This document shows, one piece after another, positions 38,187 to 50,810 of a DNA stretch of 64,000 nucleotides. The stretch lies in the NCBI RefSeq assembly GCF_026212465.1, contig NC_080049.1, forward strand, positions 16,134,902 through 16,198,901, written 5' to 3'. Numbering within the stretch: the stretch's first letter is position 1; each line of letters opens with the position of its first letter. Origin of the DNA: Amaranthus tricolor (Eukaryota; Streptophyta; Magnoliopsida; Caryophyllales; Amaranthaceae). The position numbers and the translations under genes were made by a program. The notes beneath the pieces were generated by a model that did no database searches, was not told the DNA's origin, and saw only the letters and a list, made by a program, of their open reading frames with translations.

Positions 38187-39242
38187 TTATTGATATAATC
38201 TGATTGCAATTGACGCTTGTTCAATTAAATCCTTACTCATGGCTTTCATAAAAGAATCGTGCACATTGAACTTAGTGTTCACATAGTCAAAAGTTATGAC
38301 CCCATTAGTGATACGTCCTTGCACTAGGCTATGCCTATGAGCAATATGATGAGACTTATCATTATACACTTGAGTATAAACCCTACCTAAAGTTGTCATG
38401 AAATTCGCATGAATCGTCACTGGTGAAATTGGCTTAGGTAACAAAGGTATCTCAAACATGAGATTCCTTAACCACTCCGCTTCACTTGATGCGGATGCAA
38501 GACCTTTGCATTCTGCTGACATAGTGGAATCAACTATACATGTATGTTTCATAGAGGACCATGATATGACACCTCCCCTATAAATAAACTCCCAACCAGC
38601 AGTGGAAGAATTATCCTCTTCATTAGTGATCCAAATAGCATCAGCATAACCTTACAAAATAGGAGGCTATCCACTATATGCAATACCATAATCCTTGGTA
38701 CGCAACAAGTATCTTAATACTCTCCTTATCGCCATCCAATGATGAGGACCCAATTTGCTTGTAAATCTACTTAGTTTACCAACCACAAAAGCTATGTCTG
38801 GCCTTGTACAGATCATGACATACATCAAAGATCTAATGACCTTTGAATACTCCAATTGTGAAACTGGTATGTTTGGCAAATTTCATACTTGGTTCCATGG
38901 TAGTTGAGACTGGTGCCCTATCTAGCATGCTAAACCACATAACTATATCTCAACATAGTGAGATTGACTTAGCTTGATTCGGTTACTATCTCGCATGATC
39001 TTAATACCTAAGATCACATCCGCCTCTCCATATCCTTCATGTGAAAGGACTGAGACAAAAAGTCTTTTTTTGATTGAACTTGTAGTAAACTAGTATCAAA
39101 AATGAACATGTCATCTACATATGGAAAAATGATAACCCCATTAGCATGGCTATCAAACTTGCTTTATATACACTTATCGGCTTGATTCAACTTCAATCCA
39201 AAGGAAAAAACTTCAATCATCGATAGCCTCTTTCCAAAAAGT
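38187..39242 (-). pseudogene. pol (RT-RH): Copia element 2: RT remnant and RNase H
   Basis: On the minus strand a short RT piece with NGVIIFPYVDDMFIFDTS (about 39095-39145) keeps the YVDD box. SQLEYSKVIRSLMYV and TRPDIAFVVGKLSRFTS (38667-38879) follow, then RNase H with STMSAECKGLASASSEAEWL and HANFMTTLGR (38187-38552). Compared with element 1, about 420 bp covering the RT N-terminus (KARLVAQGF to APKQW) are missing: the frame jumps from KAIDD to LKLNQADKC. A 40-bp local duplication 'caatagcctttttccaaaaa' marks this junction at 39217-39270. Confidence 0.8.
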
Positions 39243-39401
39243 TCAATCATCAATAGCCTTTTTCCAAAAAGCATTTTCATGTAATGCCATAGCATCTCCG
39301 TAATTCAATGTGTCATCTTCTACATTTAATAAATATGGAACACTAGAAGAAATTTTGTTTCTAGTCCCTTCAACCAAAAATACTTCGAAATCTAGTTTAA
39401 C
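39243..39401 (-). pseudogene. Copia element 2 linker, left of the nested insertion
   Basis: DFEVFLVEGTRNKISSSVPYLLNVEDDTLNYGDAMALHENAFWKKAIDD is the integrase-RT linker seen at 26158-26330 in element 1. The frame is cut at 39402 by a solo LTR and resumes at 53575 (codons for the basic KRQRKA stretch). The target duplication is 'ttaac' (39397-39401) and 'ttaaa' (53575-53579). Confidence 0.8.
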
Positions 39402-39662
39402 TGTAACTCCCCGAGATTTTCTGACGTCATTAATTAATATTTTCATAACTTTTGGGGATTTTATAATTATGCTAAATTAATTTAGAAGTAGTTTTAATAA
39501 ATTCCTTTCATATATGAATTTAAAAAATAAACTTATATTTATATTAAAAATACAATTACGATTTCTAAATAAAGAGGTTTGAATCAAATTATTATTTTAT
39601 TAAAATGTGTGAGCATACGGAGGTGAGTTCTTAATTGGGCCTCGTAAGAACATGAATCAAGA

Positions 39663-39693
<31 letters not shown>

Positions 39694-40767
39694 ATATATA
39701 AATAAATAGATAAATAATATAAAAAGGATGAGTTAGGGTTTGATTTTAAAAAGACTAGAACACTCCTTCCCTCACAAGTCTCACGCCATTACTTCTCCTC
39801 TCTCCCTTCTTCTCCCTTACGGCTCACCACCACAGCCAACAACAGTAGTAGCCGTGACTTCCTCCACCAGTTCGGCTGCGTTTTCCCTTCTCCACGACAA
39901 CCACCGGCAGCACCGGCCCACCTCCTCCCTCCTAGCAGCAGCAACAGCTGCGTTTTCCCTCCCCAACAGCAGCAAGCTGCTGTGACGCCAAGGCAGCAAC
40001 AGCACCACGCAGCTTTCCTCCACTATCACACACGGTGGGTCACATCACCACCACAAGAACCACCAACTCCTTGACCCTTTTCTAGTCCCCCCATTGTGAG
40101 CCATCGCCTCTTTTCTCTAATTTATTTTCTAGTCTTATTTGGAGTTTTATTAAGTGTATTGAGTTTGTTGTTTGTTTTGTGTTAAGTTCATTGAATCTTT
40201 TGTGGGTGAGAGTTTGATGGATGAATTGGACATATTTATGATTTAGGGTTTAAAGTATGATTAGAAATTATGGGTTGTGTGTTGCTTGTGTGTTATTTTC
40301 TTTGAATCTTACTATGAGTAATAATTAAAGGTGTTATCTTTGAACATGAAATGACTAGGGTTTTGATTTAGAGGTAAATTTAGTAATTATGTGTGTTTAT
40401 GCTATACTTTGGTGGTGTGGTGATTAATTAAATAACCTTATAAGTTGTTTTAAGACTTGGTTGATTATGGTTATGATAATTAGTAATGTTTTTGATTGTA
40501 GTTGACTATAGTTATGGTTTAGGTTGTTGATTGGGAGTAATAGTTGCTAATTGTTGTGAATTGATTGTTGTGAATTGCAAGTACTCTTAGTAGGTCGTCA
40601 TTGAAGTTATACATGCACAATTTTAGTAAAGCCAAGAGCATAGTGTCAACTTATCGTCAATGGTTGCTAAAGTTACTTGTCGTGTTGTTTTGATTATAGT
40701 TCTTTCTAGCTTTGGAGAATGTAATAAATGATATCGCGATTCGATAACTCTAAGATTTGCCTTATCG
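39402..40767 (+). mobile_element. Solo LTR of the chromovirus family, left part
   Basis: It starts TGTAACTCCCCGAGATTTT and follows the LTR order of 1668-5765, but without an expanded (TA)n tract (only a short AT run at 39525-39550) and with (TAAA)n at 39661-39710. The pyrimidine-rich leader-like part is at about 39760-40090. It is interrupted at 40768 and continues at 51354-53574. The small open frames at 39740-40029 are low-complexity products of the leader on both strands, not genes. Confidence 0.85.
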
Positions 40768-43700
40768 TGAAACACTCGTATTATTAGGAGATTTCATTAG
40801 TCGTTTTTAGCGCCTAATTTTCCTTATATATTTGTTCGTTACTAATTATAATTTAATTAGTGATGGTAGTAACTTGAAAAATCTCTACAATGATTAGAAA
40901 CTTGTTAATTCGTAACGTGATTATGAATCGTAACAAGTAAGGTAAACTTTGGAGGTAAAACTTAAAGTTGAACAACTACCCATAAAAGTTCGAAAAAAAT
41001 TTCAATTATTACCCAAACATATTATATCATGATGGGAGTAAATTAAATATTTCACTTATATACAAGTGATTTTTAAACATGAAGTACAAGTTACATAACT
41101 TGTTACATGTACAACAAATTTTACCCAAACCTTAAATTATCTTAGATAAACCTTTCCTACACTATAATAGATCAAATGATGGACAAAAATCACCAAAAAA
41201 ATAACCCCAACCAGCCATGCTAAAGCTGTCCTACTCCCCTTATAGTCCTTGTATACTTACATACACAAGCTAAAAACTCTACCCAAGAACCCCTTTTGTT
41301 CTACCAAAACTAGTGCATCATTACAAGCACGCAAGAGGCAAATATTTGAAGCAAAAACACTTTTTTTTTTTGAATAATTATTCAGCCATAAACCCCAACA
41401 TTGCTCCCAAGTTCATCCATGAACAAACACTAGAATCCTTCAAACTTTCAATAACTAAAGCACCTTCTTTTCTCATCAAATCTCCTTCAAAAATTCATCT
41501 AAAACTTTTGAAAATTTATGTTTATAAACTCAAATATCCCATAAAAATAATCTTCATCTTAAGAGCTTTTCATAGACACTAAACTTGAAGAAATCCATTA
41601 AGTATAGAGTAAGTTATGTTCATTTCTTTATTCCACTAGTTTTTGTTAAAACTTGTTCATGTAAAACATTTTTTTTACATGAATCTTTCTATAAACTAAG
41701 ATGATTATAAAATGAGTATTTTATCTCTAAACTAAGAAAATCATCACATATAAATCTATAATAATAGGCCATAATAGAAAGTAAGAAGATGTATTTTCAC
41801 AAACATATAAATTTTGTTACTTAAAGGATTCAAGTAAAATTATGGGACTTAACTAAGTATGTTGCTCAACATAATAAGTATACTCCAAATATGTTAAAAT
41901 CATCACAAGTATTAGTCTAACAACTCTAACTAGGAAAAGTTAGTGCATGTTAGAAATCCAAAATTATTATTGATTTTTGGATGAATGCAATATGTTTAGG
42001 GTAAGAGTTGGAGTTGAGATTTGAAGGGCAAGGAACCAAAGTTAGAACCACTTCTAAGAACGTGTAGGAGCTTACGGAATAATTATATAGGCTTGGAGTC
42101 GAGGTATGTCACATGGGGTGATTTTTAAAGAATTTAAGAACAAGTTGGGAAAGCTTGTGTATAAACTTGTTTTTTTTTTAAAAAAAAAAAAAATTCCCAA
42201 AGAGAAGTTCTTAAATCTTGAAAAATGATGTCAAAAGGATAAATTTGAGTATGGAATAATTTATTACATGTATTATTATTGTGGGCATCATGCGTGTTGA
42301 TTTTATAAATTATTGTTTGTTTAAAGGCATGTTTAACACTACTTTGTGAAAGTTATTGTGATGGAAATGATTATATGAATTTGAAAATATTTGAAATTCA
42401 TTTTAAAAGAAATTTCCAGTAGCTATATGTTAAGAAAATTTCTTGGACACTTTTTGTTGAGATTATTCGTTAAATTGATATTTTAATGGATTTTAAGGTG
42501 TTAAATACTCTTATTATAAAATATGGTATTAGATGAACTCTTCATCATCAAAAATAATTAATAAAAACATATTATAATGTCTCCAACAAGATTTAGCCAG
42601 AATATATTTAGTTTGGAATTTTTTTATTATTTTTCATAATCGTTAAATTGTTTAACGGTAAATTGTAAAATGGTAAAATATAAAATATTTACCAAACAAA
42701 GACATATGGACTTGAAAGTTTTATCACATGCTCATATGAACAGTAGGTAAAATTGGTAAAGGTTTAGGAAGGTTTCGTTGACATTTAATGACCTTAATAA
42801 GTTTTACTCTGTTATTAATAATCGGTAAGTTGGAAAACGGTAAAATATAAAATAAATACTAAATGACTTTTTTTGGGCATGAAAATTTTATGAGAAACTT
42901 ATATAAATAGTAGATACATGTTCAAAAATTTATATGGATTTTCGTGACCATATATGGACTTAAACAAATTTTATTCGGTTTATCGGTAAAATAACGATAT
43001 TAATTATTAAAAATACCCCACATGATTTTTAATGGTTATTTCAAATTTATACCCCTTAAAATAGCTTCTGGAATATCATATAATGTTTTTATAATATTTT
43101 ATTTTGGACTCTAATAATTTTAAACCTATTTTATTCTATTTATCGATAAAATATCTATACAAAATAATAAAACATCGTACATGATTTTTATAAGTTCAAA
43201 TGGCCTAATAAACATGTTATATGACTTCTAGAACTTTGGTATAATTTTAGAAAATAAATTATTACTTATTTATTAATTTATCAAATTAATAGAAAATATT
43301 TATTTATTAAAAAGTGTAATTTTGTTAATTAAATTTGGGTAAAAATAGACCTATATAAAAAAATGTATAATTATATTAATAACCTACTGCCTCATAGTAT
43401 AAATTAAGTTTAAATTAGATGGTTTATAAATTTTACGGATTTAAGATACCATTTAAATAACGGTAAATACCCAAATTTTCGAAAATAATTGTAAGATCGT
43501 TATAAATTAGCATAACCAATTATAATCTGATGGGACAACCTTAAATTCATTTTAAATAATGTATTATAATGACTTGATTAATTTATGCCTTGTTGGAGAA
43601 TTAATATGTACTTTGTAAATCAATTATCGATTTTATTATCGGCAAAACTATCTCGTATTTAAGAAAATAGTGTTTTATGAAATCTTCTGTCATAATAATT

Positions 43701-44186
43701 TTATAGACTTATGAATCATATTCTAGTTGTTTTGAATGAATTTCAAAACCCTTTTAAGTTATATTTACTTTAAGAAGGATTGAAATGAAACATTTTAGTG
43801 GTTTCCTTAAAAAAATCGTATTGAACTTTAATTACTTTTTGTTACGATGCATTTCCATACATGCTAGTGATGCCCCAATATAATACAAAGGTTATGTTTA
43901 ATGATAGGATTATGCTAAGCATGTTTTACCCATGTGGGAAATATTATGATTTGATTTTGTTAAGTCGCAAATAAAGTATGTTTTGCTATGTGCAAATAAA
44001 AGATGTTTATCATATGGAAAAAGTTAATATTTTTGACTTTCAAATGCTATTAAAATTACAAGATATATATTATGTACAAAAAATATTTTAGCCTAAATGG
44101 CGGGTACATATGCCACAACAAATATTGTGTGCATGATTAAACGGCTCACCAATGCTGAGTGCGTATTGTTCACAATACCATTGTGT
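40768..44186 (+). mobile_element. Unrelated long solo LTR, left part
   Basis: It begins TGAAACACTCG, and its right part (50927-51348) ends GGCGGTTACA. The flanks are perfect 'tatcg' repeats (40763-40767 and 51349-51353). After removal of the CACTA it is about 3.84 kb without coding capacity, so most likely a solo LTR of a second Ty3/gypsy family; diverged matches exist at 15850-16200. The open frame at 41313-41582 has no domain. Simple T/A runs lie at 42170-42195. Confidence 0.75.
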
Positions 44187-44194
44187 CACTAGTG

Positions 44195-44460
44195 GAAAAA
44201 AACCTCGTTTGCTGCGGTTTTTTGGCCATTTTTTGCTGCGGTTTTGGCCCCCACCAATAGTGATAGCAGCAAATGTCCTACTTTAAATGCTGCGGCTAAA
44301 AACCACAGCAAAAAATGGCATTATTTGCTGCGGTCAAAACAAAACCGCAGCAAATAAGGAGGAGTATTTGCTGCGGTCATAGGCAAAACCGCAGCAAATA
44401 AGTGGGGCATTATTTGCTGCGATTTTGCCTCTGACCGTAGCAAATACTTCTATTTTTTTT
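44195..44460. repeat. Subterminal inverted repeats, left end of CACTA
   Basis: At least eight copies of 'tttgctgcggtt' or its complement 'aaccgcagcaaa', arranged as head-to-head pairs that can fold into hairpins. In En/Spm-type elements such repeated motifs are binding sites for the element-encoded DNA-binding protein. The binding role here is inferred. Confidence 0.85.
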
Positions 44461-44612
44461 CTTTTTTCATTTTATCCTTATAATTATCCTATAATAATAC
44501 AATGTATTAACAATGATTAATCCAATGATAATCACAAATAATCAACAATAATCTCTTAGTAATAATATATACATTAAGGTCCTAAAAAATAATCTATACT
44601 AATTACAATTTA

Positions 44613-44906
44613 TCAAGGACAAAAATTATCAAGATACGTGGCAATCTTGTCTTTTAATTTGCGCATCTCTCCACTTCTCAAAGGGCGTGTTTCCCTCGGA
44701 ATGTCGTTTAAAACCTATAATATAATATAAAAATAAAAGATTAATATATAAGCATTAGATTTTACCAATAATTATTTAAGAACGTAACAAATACTTACGG
44801 CATCTATATTTTCGACTCCAAACTCCTTCACGGATTTTATAATATCATCCATGTACTTCAGCGCGTAGTAGCCGCATTCAACGGAAGAAGAAGGTTGTTG
44901 AAAGCA
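44613..44906 (-). CDS. C-terminal exons of a Ulp1-like (C48) cysteine protease in a CACTA
   Basis: Two exons join in frame. Exon 44799-44906 encodes CFQQPSSSVECGYYALKYMD, then DIIKSVKEFGVENIDA. An 84-bp intron with GTAAGT donor and TATAG acceptor follows, then exon 44613-44714 encodes VLNDIPRETRPLRSGEM...LDNFCP and a TGA stop. VECGYYALKYM is the catalytic Cys block of Ulp1/SENP-like SUMO proteases, as found in transposon-carried Ulp1 genes. An upstream acceptor (TTCTCTTAG) at 44907 shows that earlier exons existed. The His/Asp part of the catalytic triad should lie there, but the DNA upstream is a tandem repeat array, so the gene is partial. No stop or frameshift occurs in the 69 codons that remain. 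Confidence 0.8.
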
Positions 44907-44930
44907 CTAAGAGAAAATAGATGTTAGTAT

Positions 44931-46372
44931 CAAAAACGGTTAAAAACGCATAAAATCGCAACTTAACACGTAATTTCTAGCATATGACTACTATTTTGAA
45001 TTCTAACCACTTCAACACAATAATATATAGAAAATAGTGTTGTGTGCCAAGTTTCGTGCAAAACAAACCACGTTTGAGCTACTTTACGCGCGAAAGTGCC
45101 AAAAACGGTTAAAAACGCATAAAATTGCAACTTAACACGTAATTTCTAGCATATGACTATGATTTTCAATTCTAACCACTTCAACACAATAATATATACC
45201 AAATAGTGTTGTGTGCCAAGTTTCGTGCATAACAAACCAAGTTTGAGCTACTTTACGCGTGAAATTGACAAAAACACTTAAAAACGCATAAAATCGCAAC
45301 TTAACACGTAATTTCTAGCATATGACTATGATTTTCAATTTTATCCACTTCAACACAATAATATATTCCAAAGAGTGTTGTGTGCCAAGTTTCGTGTAAA
45401 TCTGATACAAATGTGGTTGTATGAAATGAAGATACCAAAGGAGCCCACACAAGGTTGCATACAGACCTCACGACACAGCAGCAAACTACTGACTAGACCA
45501 CCTTGCACGACACGTGGAGACCAAACCTATGCATCCAGTACCTAGGTTAAAGTGGAAATGGAATCTTGGTACTTGGATCTAGCTATCAAGGTCCTAAAAC
45601 CATTCTAACAATCCCCGTGGACTCCTAGAAGCTGAGCTGAAGGAGGGCAGCTCGACAATTTGCTAGATCAGAATTGTCTAAGTGTTTGTGGTTGTTTCGT
45701 GTTCTTTTCATGATCATTTGTAGTTTTTGTCTGTGTCATTAATCAAAGCTTCTGCACAACATTAATCCTTGCATAACCAAGGCCTTAATCAGCCCCGGTT
45801 TCGCATCAAAACCAAGTTTGAGCTACTTTATGCGCAAAGGTGTCAAAAATGGTTAAAAACGCATAAAATCGCAACTTAACATGTAATTTCTAGCATATGA
45901 CTACGATTTTCAATTCTAACAACTTCAACACAATAATATATACCAAATAGTGTTGTGTGCCAAGTTTCGTGCAAAACAAACCAAGTTTGAGCTACTTTAC
46001 GCGCGAAATTGACAAAAACGCTTAAAAACGCATAAAATCGCAACTTATTACGTAATTTTTAGCATATGACTATGATTTTAAGTTCTATAAACTTCAACAC
46101 AATAATATATACCAAAGAGTGTTGTGTGCCAAGTTTCGTGCAAATCTGATACAAATGTGGTTTTATGAAATGAAGATACCAAAGGAGCCCACACAAGGCT
46201 GCATACAGACCTCACGATACAGCAGCAAACTAGTGACCAGACCACCTTCCACGACACGTGGAGACCAAACCTATGCATCCAGGACCTAGGCTAAAGTGGA
46301 AATGAAGTCTTTGTACTTGGATCTAGCTATCAAGGTCCTAAAACCATTCTAACAATCCCCGTGGACTCCTCA
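44931..46372. repeat. 169-bp tandem repeats in a 744-bp higher-order period
   Basis: The motif 'acgcataaaatcgcaactta' starts at 44946, 45115, 45284, 45859 and 46028, giving 169-bp spacing within each group and exactly 744 bp between 45115/45859 and 45284/46028. A second segment (45401-45640, 'tctgatacaaatgtgg' to 'ccgtggactcct') recurs at 46145-46372, again at +744. The first period also holds about 160 bp of unshared sequence (45641-45800). The plus and minus strands lack long open frames. The right edge abuts the transposase C-terminus. Confidence 0.9.
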
Positions 46373-49300
46373 CTATCACGCAAACGAGCTAAATCAACAA
46401 GAGTGAATCAAGAGTGAATCCACAAGGGTCGTCATTTTTTATGCATCGTCGATTATTATCTACCCACTTACATTTTAAAAGATCAATATTGAAAGTAGAG
46501 TAGTTAAGCTCCCATATTTCATGTACCCGCCCGTAGTATACCAATTTAGCATCAACCGGCGCTTGATCCTTCGCACTCGCGTAAAATGTAGATGACGCCA
46601 AAATAGAAACCCCACTATTCTGTAGATACTATGACTTCTTGTCTTGACCCTCAGTCCAAAATGTGAAGCCAATGACATCGTAACCCTCATATTTGTTGAC
46701 ATCATCACGAGGACCAAAAGCTAACCACTTAACAATTTCGGATACACCCTTGAGTTCTTTGCATATTACTCAATTATGAAACCAATTAATAAACGTCTTG
46801 TTATGCAACTTCATCAATGCCCTATCCCCTTTAAAAGGATATTTTGCGCGCAAAATATCAAAATGCTCACTCAAAAAAGGATGAACTTCCGGAATATGAT
46901 GCAACACATACAAGTGTGCTTGTAGAAGGCTTTCTCGAGGAGGTGTGACCGATTTGGAGCCAATTGTTTCTTTTCCCTCAAACCTTCCTTCATGTCTAGA
47001 GGTGGGCAGTCCAATACTCGACTATAAAGTTACTAATCTCATTGCTCACAGTGCCTTGAATCATACTCCCCTCGGGTTGTGCTGGATTCCTCACCTTGTT
47101 TTGTAAAACACCCATGTGTCTTTCAAAAGGATAACACCACCTTAAAAAAACTGGACCCAAAAGCTTGATCTCACGAACGAGATGGACAATAAGATGAACC
47201 ATTATGTCAAAGAAAGAAGGTGGAAAATACATCTCAAACTTGCATAAAGTTACAATCACATCGAGTTGAAGTGCATCAAGTTTAAAGGGATCAAGAACTT
47301 TACTACAAATTGTGTTGAAGAACGAACATAGCTCGGTAATAGGATATCTCACATGTTTTGGCAGTATTCCACGGATTGCAATTGGTAAGCACACTTGCAT
47401 CATTACATGGCAATCGTGAGATTTCATGCTTCCCAACTTCAGCTCACCATTTAGGCTCACAAATCTCTTCATGTTGGATGAGTACACAGACGGAACCTTA
47501 ATGCCATAGAAACACTCACAAAATATCTGCTTCTTTGCTTTGGACAATGTGTAGCAAGCTGGAGGCAAATAAACTTTGTCATTACTCATCTTCTTCTTAC
47601 TGCCACCAACTTCATCAGCTCTATTTCTTTTCTTACTCACCTTAACATGTGCCTACAACTCCAGACGAAGACCCTTACATTCAAACCAATCTCGCACGAC
47701 CCTAACATCCTTTGTCTTACCCGGAATGTTCATGAGAGTCCCGAGTATGGCATCGCATACATTTTTCTCTATATGCATAACGTCAAGACAATGCCTAACC
47801 TGTAGATCTCTCCAATATGGAAGCTTCCCAAAGATTGATTCTTTTTCCCATAATCGGTCTTCACCCCCTTGCACTTGCCCCGTTTTACCAAATACAGTCT
47901 CAACTCCCTTAACCTGTTCATAAACCTCATAACCGATCAACGGTCGACAAGCTACACGGTCCTCAACCTCCCCGTTGAACAACTTCTTCTTCTTACGATA
48001 TTGGTGGTCTCGTGGGAGGAACTTTCGATGGTGCATGAATACGTGTTCGCACTTAGGGATCCACGTGGATTCCATGTCATCGATACATATTGGGCATGCT
48101 TTCTTCCCTTTGTTCTTATACCCCGATAAGTTTCCATATGCCGGAAAATCATTAATGGTGCATAAAAGCATTGCACGCAAGTTGAACTCCTCATTAGAAT
48201 ATGCATCAAACACTGAAACGCCTTCACCCCACATCTTTCTCAAATCCTCAACGAGAGGTGCAAGATACACATCTATGTCATTGCCAGGTTGTTTAGGACC
48301 CGAGATAAGAAGCGAAAGCATTATGTATTTACGCTTCATACACAACCAAGGTGGCAAATTATAGATCATTAAAAGTACCGGCCAAGTACTATGTTGAGAA
48401 CTAAGATTGCCGAATGGGTTCATTCCATCCGTACATAGTCTGAGTCTTAAATTACGAACCTCATCCCCAAAAGTCTTATGCAACCTATCAATACTCTTCC
48501 ACTCCGGAGAATTAGATGGATGTGTGAGCAAGTAACCTTTCTTCACCCTATCTGCATGCCACCTCAAATTTAACGCATCTTTCTTTATAGAAAACAAGCG
48601 CTTGAATCTAGGTATTATTGGAAGATACCACAATACCTTAGCCGGGGGCCCTTTAGCATCCCCAGCCCATTTACGCTTGTAGCGCGATAACCCACACCTA
48701 GGACACTCTTCTAAGTTCTCGTTTTCATTCCGATACAACACACAATCATTCGGACACGCATGAATCTTCTGGTACTCTAAGCCGAAAGGACACATGAGCT
48801 TTTTGGCATAATATGTCGACTTTGGAAGTTCGTTTCCCTCAGGAAGCATCTCACCTAACGCTTCTAATAACATTGTGAAACTAGCGTCACTCCAATTGAA
48901 CTTTGACTTAATGTTGAAAATTGTCAACACTGCTGTTAGTTTGGTGAACTTTGTACATCCAGGGACAAAGGCTTTTGAGAAGCCTCTGTCAACAAGTGAA
49001 AAACACGAGGACGTTTTGCTAACTCATCCTCGACTCCCTCCATCATCTCATCAACACGATCCACATCATCATCGACATTCTCTTCATCTGTCTCATACCC
49101 ATCAACATGATCTACTACATCCTCATTGACATCGGCCACATTATTGACGTGCTCAGCAACACTTTTAACTTTGTAAACTCCCTCCTCACCATGCCAAACC
49201 CAAACATGATATTGAGGCCTAAGCCCACGTCGAAATATGTGCTCCCTAAGGATATCAACACTATCTACCTTTGATACATTGCCACAACTGACACATCAGC

Positions 49301-49424
49301 AATAAAAACCAACTTCCCCCATCCTAACTTGATGTTCAACCGTAATACTACAAAATTCTAATACGCCATCAATAAATTCCGACGATTCAATGCTTCCATA
49401 CATCCAAGAACGATCTTTTGTCAT
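46370..49424 (-). pseudogene. CACTA transposase (Transposase_21, DUF4218, DUF4216), three or more lesions
   Basis: Start ATG at 49422-49424: MTKDRSWMYGSIESSEFIDG (transposase-associated domain). An in-frame TGA at 49296-49298 follows GFYC, then CVSCGNVSKVDSVDILREH and HVWVWHGE. A 1-nt frameshift near 48965 precedes PGCTKFTKLTAVLTIF. The Transposase_21 core (47653-48930) is open: GLEYQKIHACPNDCVLYRNE, STWPVLLMIYNLPPWLCMKR, GNDIDVYLAPLV, NDFPAYGNLSGYKNKGKKAC, YWRDLQVRHCLDVMHIEKNV. TAG (47653-47655) splits it from DUF4218 (46996-47640; GSMKSHDCHVMMQVCLPIAI, PFERHMGVLQNKVRNPAQPEGS). A frameshift at about 47000 leads to RHEGRFEGKETIG and DUF4216-like GFTFWTEG... DAKLVYYGRVHEIWEL. An 11-bp duplication near 46410 alters the end, which runs into the satellite array. 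Confidence 0.93.
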
Positions 49425-50559
49425 CCTAATTAGTGTGATTAATTGATTCAAAACAAAATTAATACAAAACTTTTAAACATATATACTTAACGAACTCTAA
49501 CTAACCACAAAATTAAGTAATAATCATTCATTTAACACTAATTAACCCAAATAATAACACAATGTTTTTTAAACTGTCCAAATGATGTTTATTGTAGTAA
49601 CCATAATTAATATTTATATATATTAACAACATATAAAAAACAATAAAAATAAAATCACATTCATAAACATGGACAACTAATTAACATTCATATCAACAAC
49701 TCATTCATTTAACTATAAACAACCCTAATTAAACCTAATTTACAAACTAGAAAAAAAATTACGATAAATTCAAAACTTAAAAACCACACACATTCATAAA
49801 TAAAATGAAGAAATTACTTAAAAATATAACAAAATATGATATATATGATAAATTTAAAACTTAAAAACAACAACATACACATTCATAAAGTATGACAAAT
49901 TTAAACCTAATTTACAAACCACACACAAACCACATTCACAAATAATTACTAAATATGCAAATAATTAATTAACAAACCACATTTTTAACTAAATTACTAA
50001 ATTCGTGAGTTTTGAAGATGAATTTTTGTCTTTTATTTTATGTGATATTAATTGATTTTCAACTCATGATGACGGTAAAAAAACTAGAACAAAGAGGTGA
50101 TTTTTAAGGCATCATGTATGTTATTATTATCATTATGCCCCGTACATCCCATTCACATTAAGTATGATTGAAGAATGATGATGATGATGAATAAGAACAC
50201 AGTAGAAGAATAGTAGGGGGTTTATGAAAATTCGAAGTTTGAAATTTGATGATGAACAAGAACAGCAGCAAGGATTTACCTTCAGAAACCGTTTGTGAAG
50301 AAGAATAGCAACAAGAATGATGAATAGTAGCAAATGACCGTTTGTGAAAATGAAGATGAACACAAGAAACGAACACAAATCTTGATGCTTAATCTTATAT
50401 GTTTGTGAAGATAATATGAAGAAGAGGAACGAAGCAAATGAAGATGAAGATGAAGCGTTTTTTCAATGAGGAACAAAGCAAAGTACTGTATAATATGTAT
50501 TTGAGAAGGGATTTGTGGAAAAAGAAACTGGCGGGTTTTTAAGAAAATTTTGTCCAACG
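49425..50559 (-). other. 5' leader region of CACTA transposase gene
   Basis: AT-rich, non-coding stretch upstream of the transposase ATG. About 50160-50470 has repeated purine-rich units ('gtttgtgaag', 'gatgaagatgaa'). The overlapping minus-strand frames at 50133-50557 are Ser/Leu/His-rich low-complexity products with no domain. The promoter is presumed to lie here or in the subterminal repeats. Confidence 0.55.
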
Positions 50560-50810
50560 GTCATTTTCTGCGGTTCACAACAAAACCGGAGCAATTACAA
50601 AATTTTTGAAGGGTATTTGCTGCGGTTCATGCAAAACCGGAGCAATTAAAATTTTCGTGAAGAGTTATTTGCTGCGGTTCAGCCAAAACCGGAGCAATTA
50701 ATATATTTTTGAAGCGTTATTTGCTGCGGTTCATGAAAAACCGGAGCAATAAATGTAGTGTGAAGGGTTATTTGCTGCGGTCAACTGGAAAACCGCAGAA
50801 ATTAATATAT
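50560..50810. repeat. Subterminal repeats, right end of CACTA
   Basis: Five units of about 50 bp, each 'tttgctgcggttca' followed by 'aaaaccggagcaatt', an imperfect palindrome (gctgcggtt against aaccggagc). The left-end units are nearly perfect palindromes (gctgcggtt against aaccgcagc), so the right arm has a fixed C-to-G change in one half of four of the five units. Confidence 0.85.

Noticed and set aside
39740..40029. Opposed Ser/Pro-rich and Ala/Val-rich frames
   Set aside because: Low-complexity leader part of the LTR with CAG/CTG-like runs ('agcagcagcaa').
41313..41582. 90-codon plus-strand frame in the inner solo LTR
   Set aside because: Lys/Ile/Phe-rich, no domain, within non-coding LTR sequence.
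46078..46278. Minus-strand frame rich in Cys/Val/Trp
   Set aside because: It falls inside the 744-bp repeat and is not kept in the other period of the array.
44931..46372. CRISPR-like reading of the regular 169-bp array
   Set aside because: The units are long and contiguous tandem repeats with no unique spacers, in a plant transposon.
50133..50557. Three minus-strand frames with signal-peptide-like hydrophobic stretches
   Set aside because: They are built from purine-rich (gatgaa)n-type repeats in the CACTA leader; frames overlap each other and have no domain.
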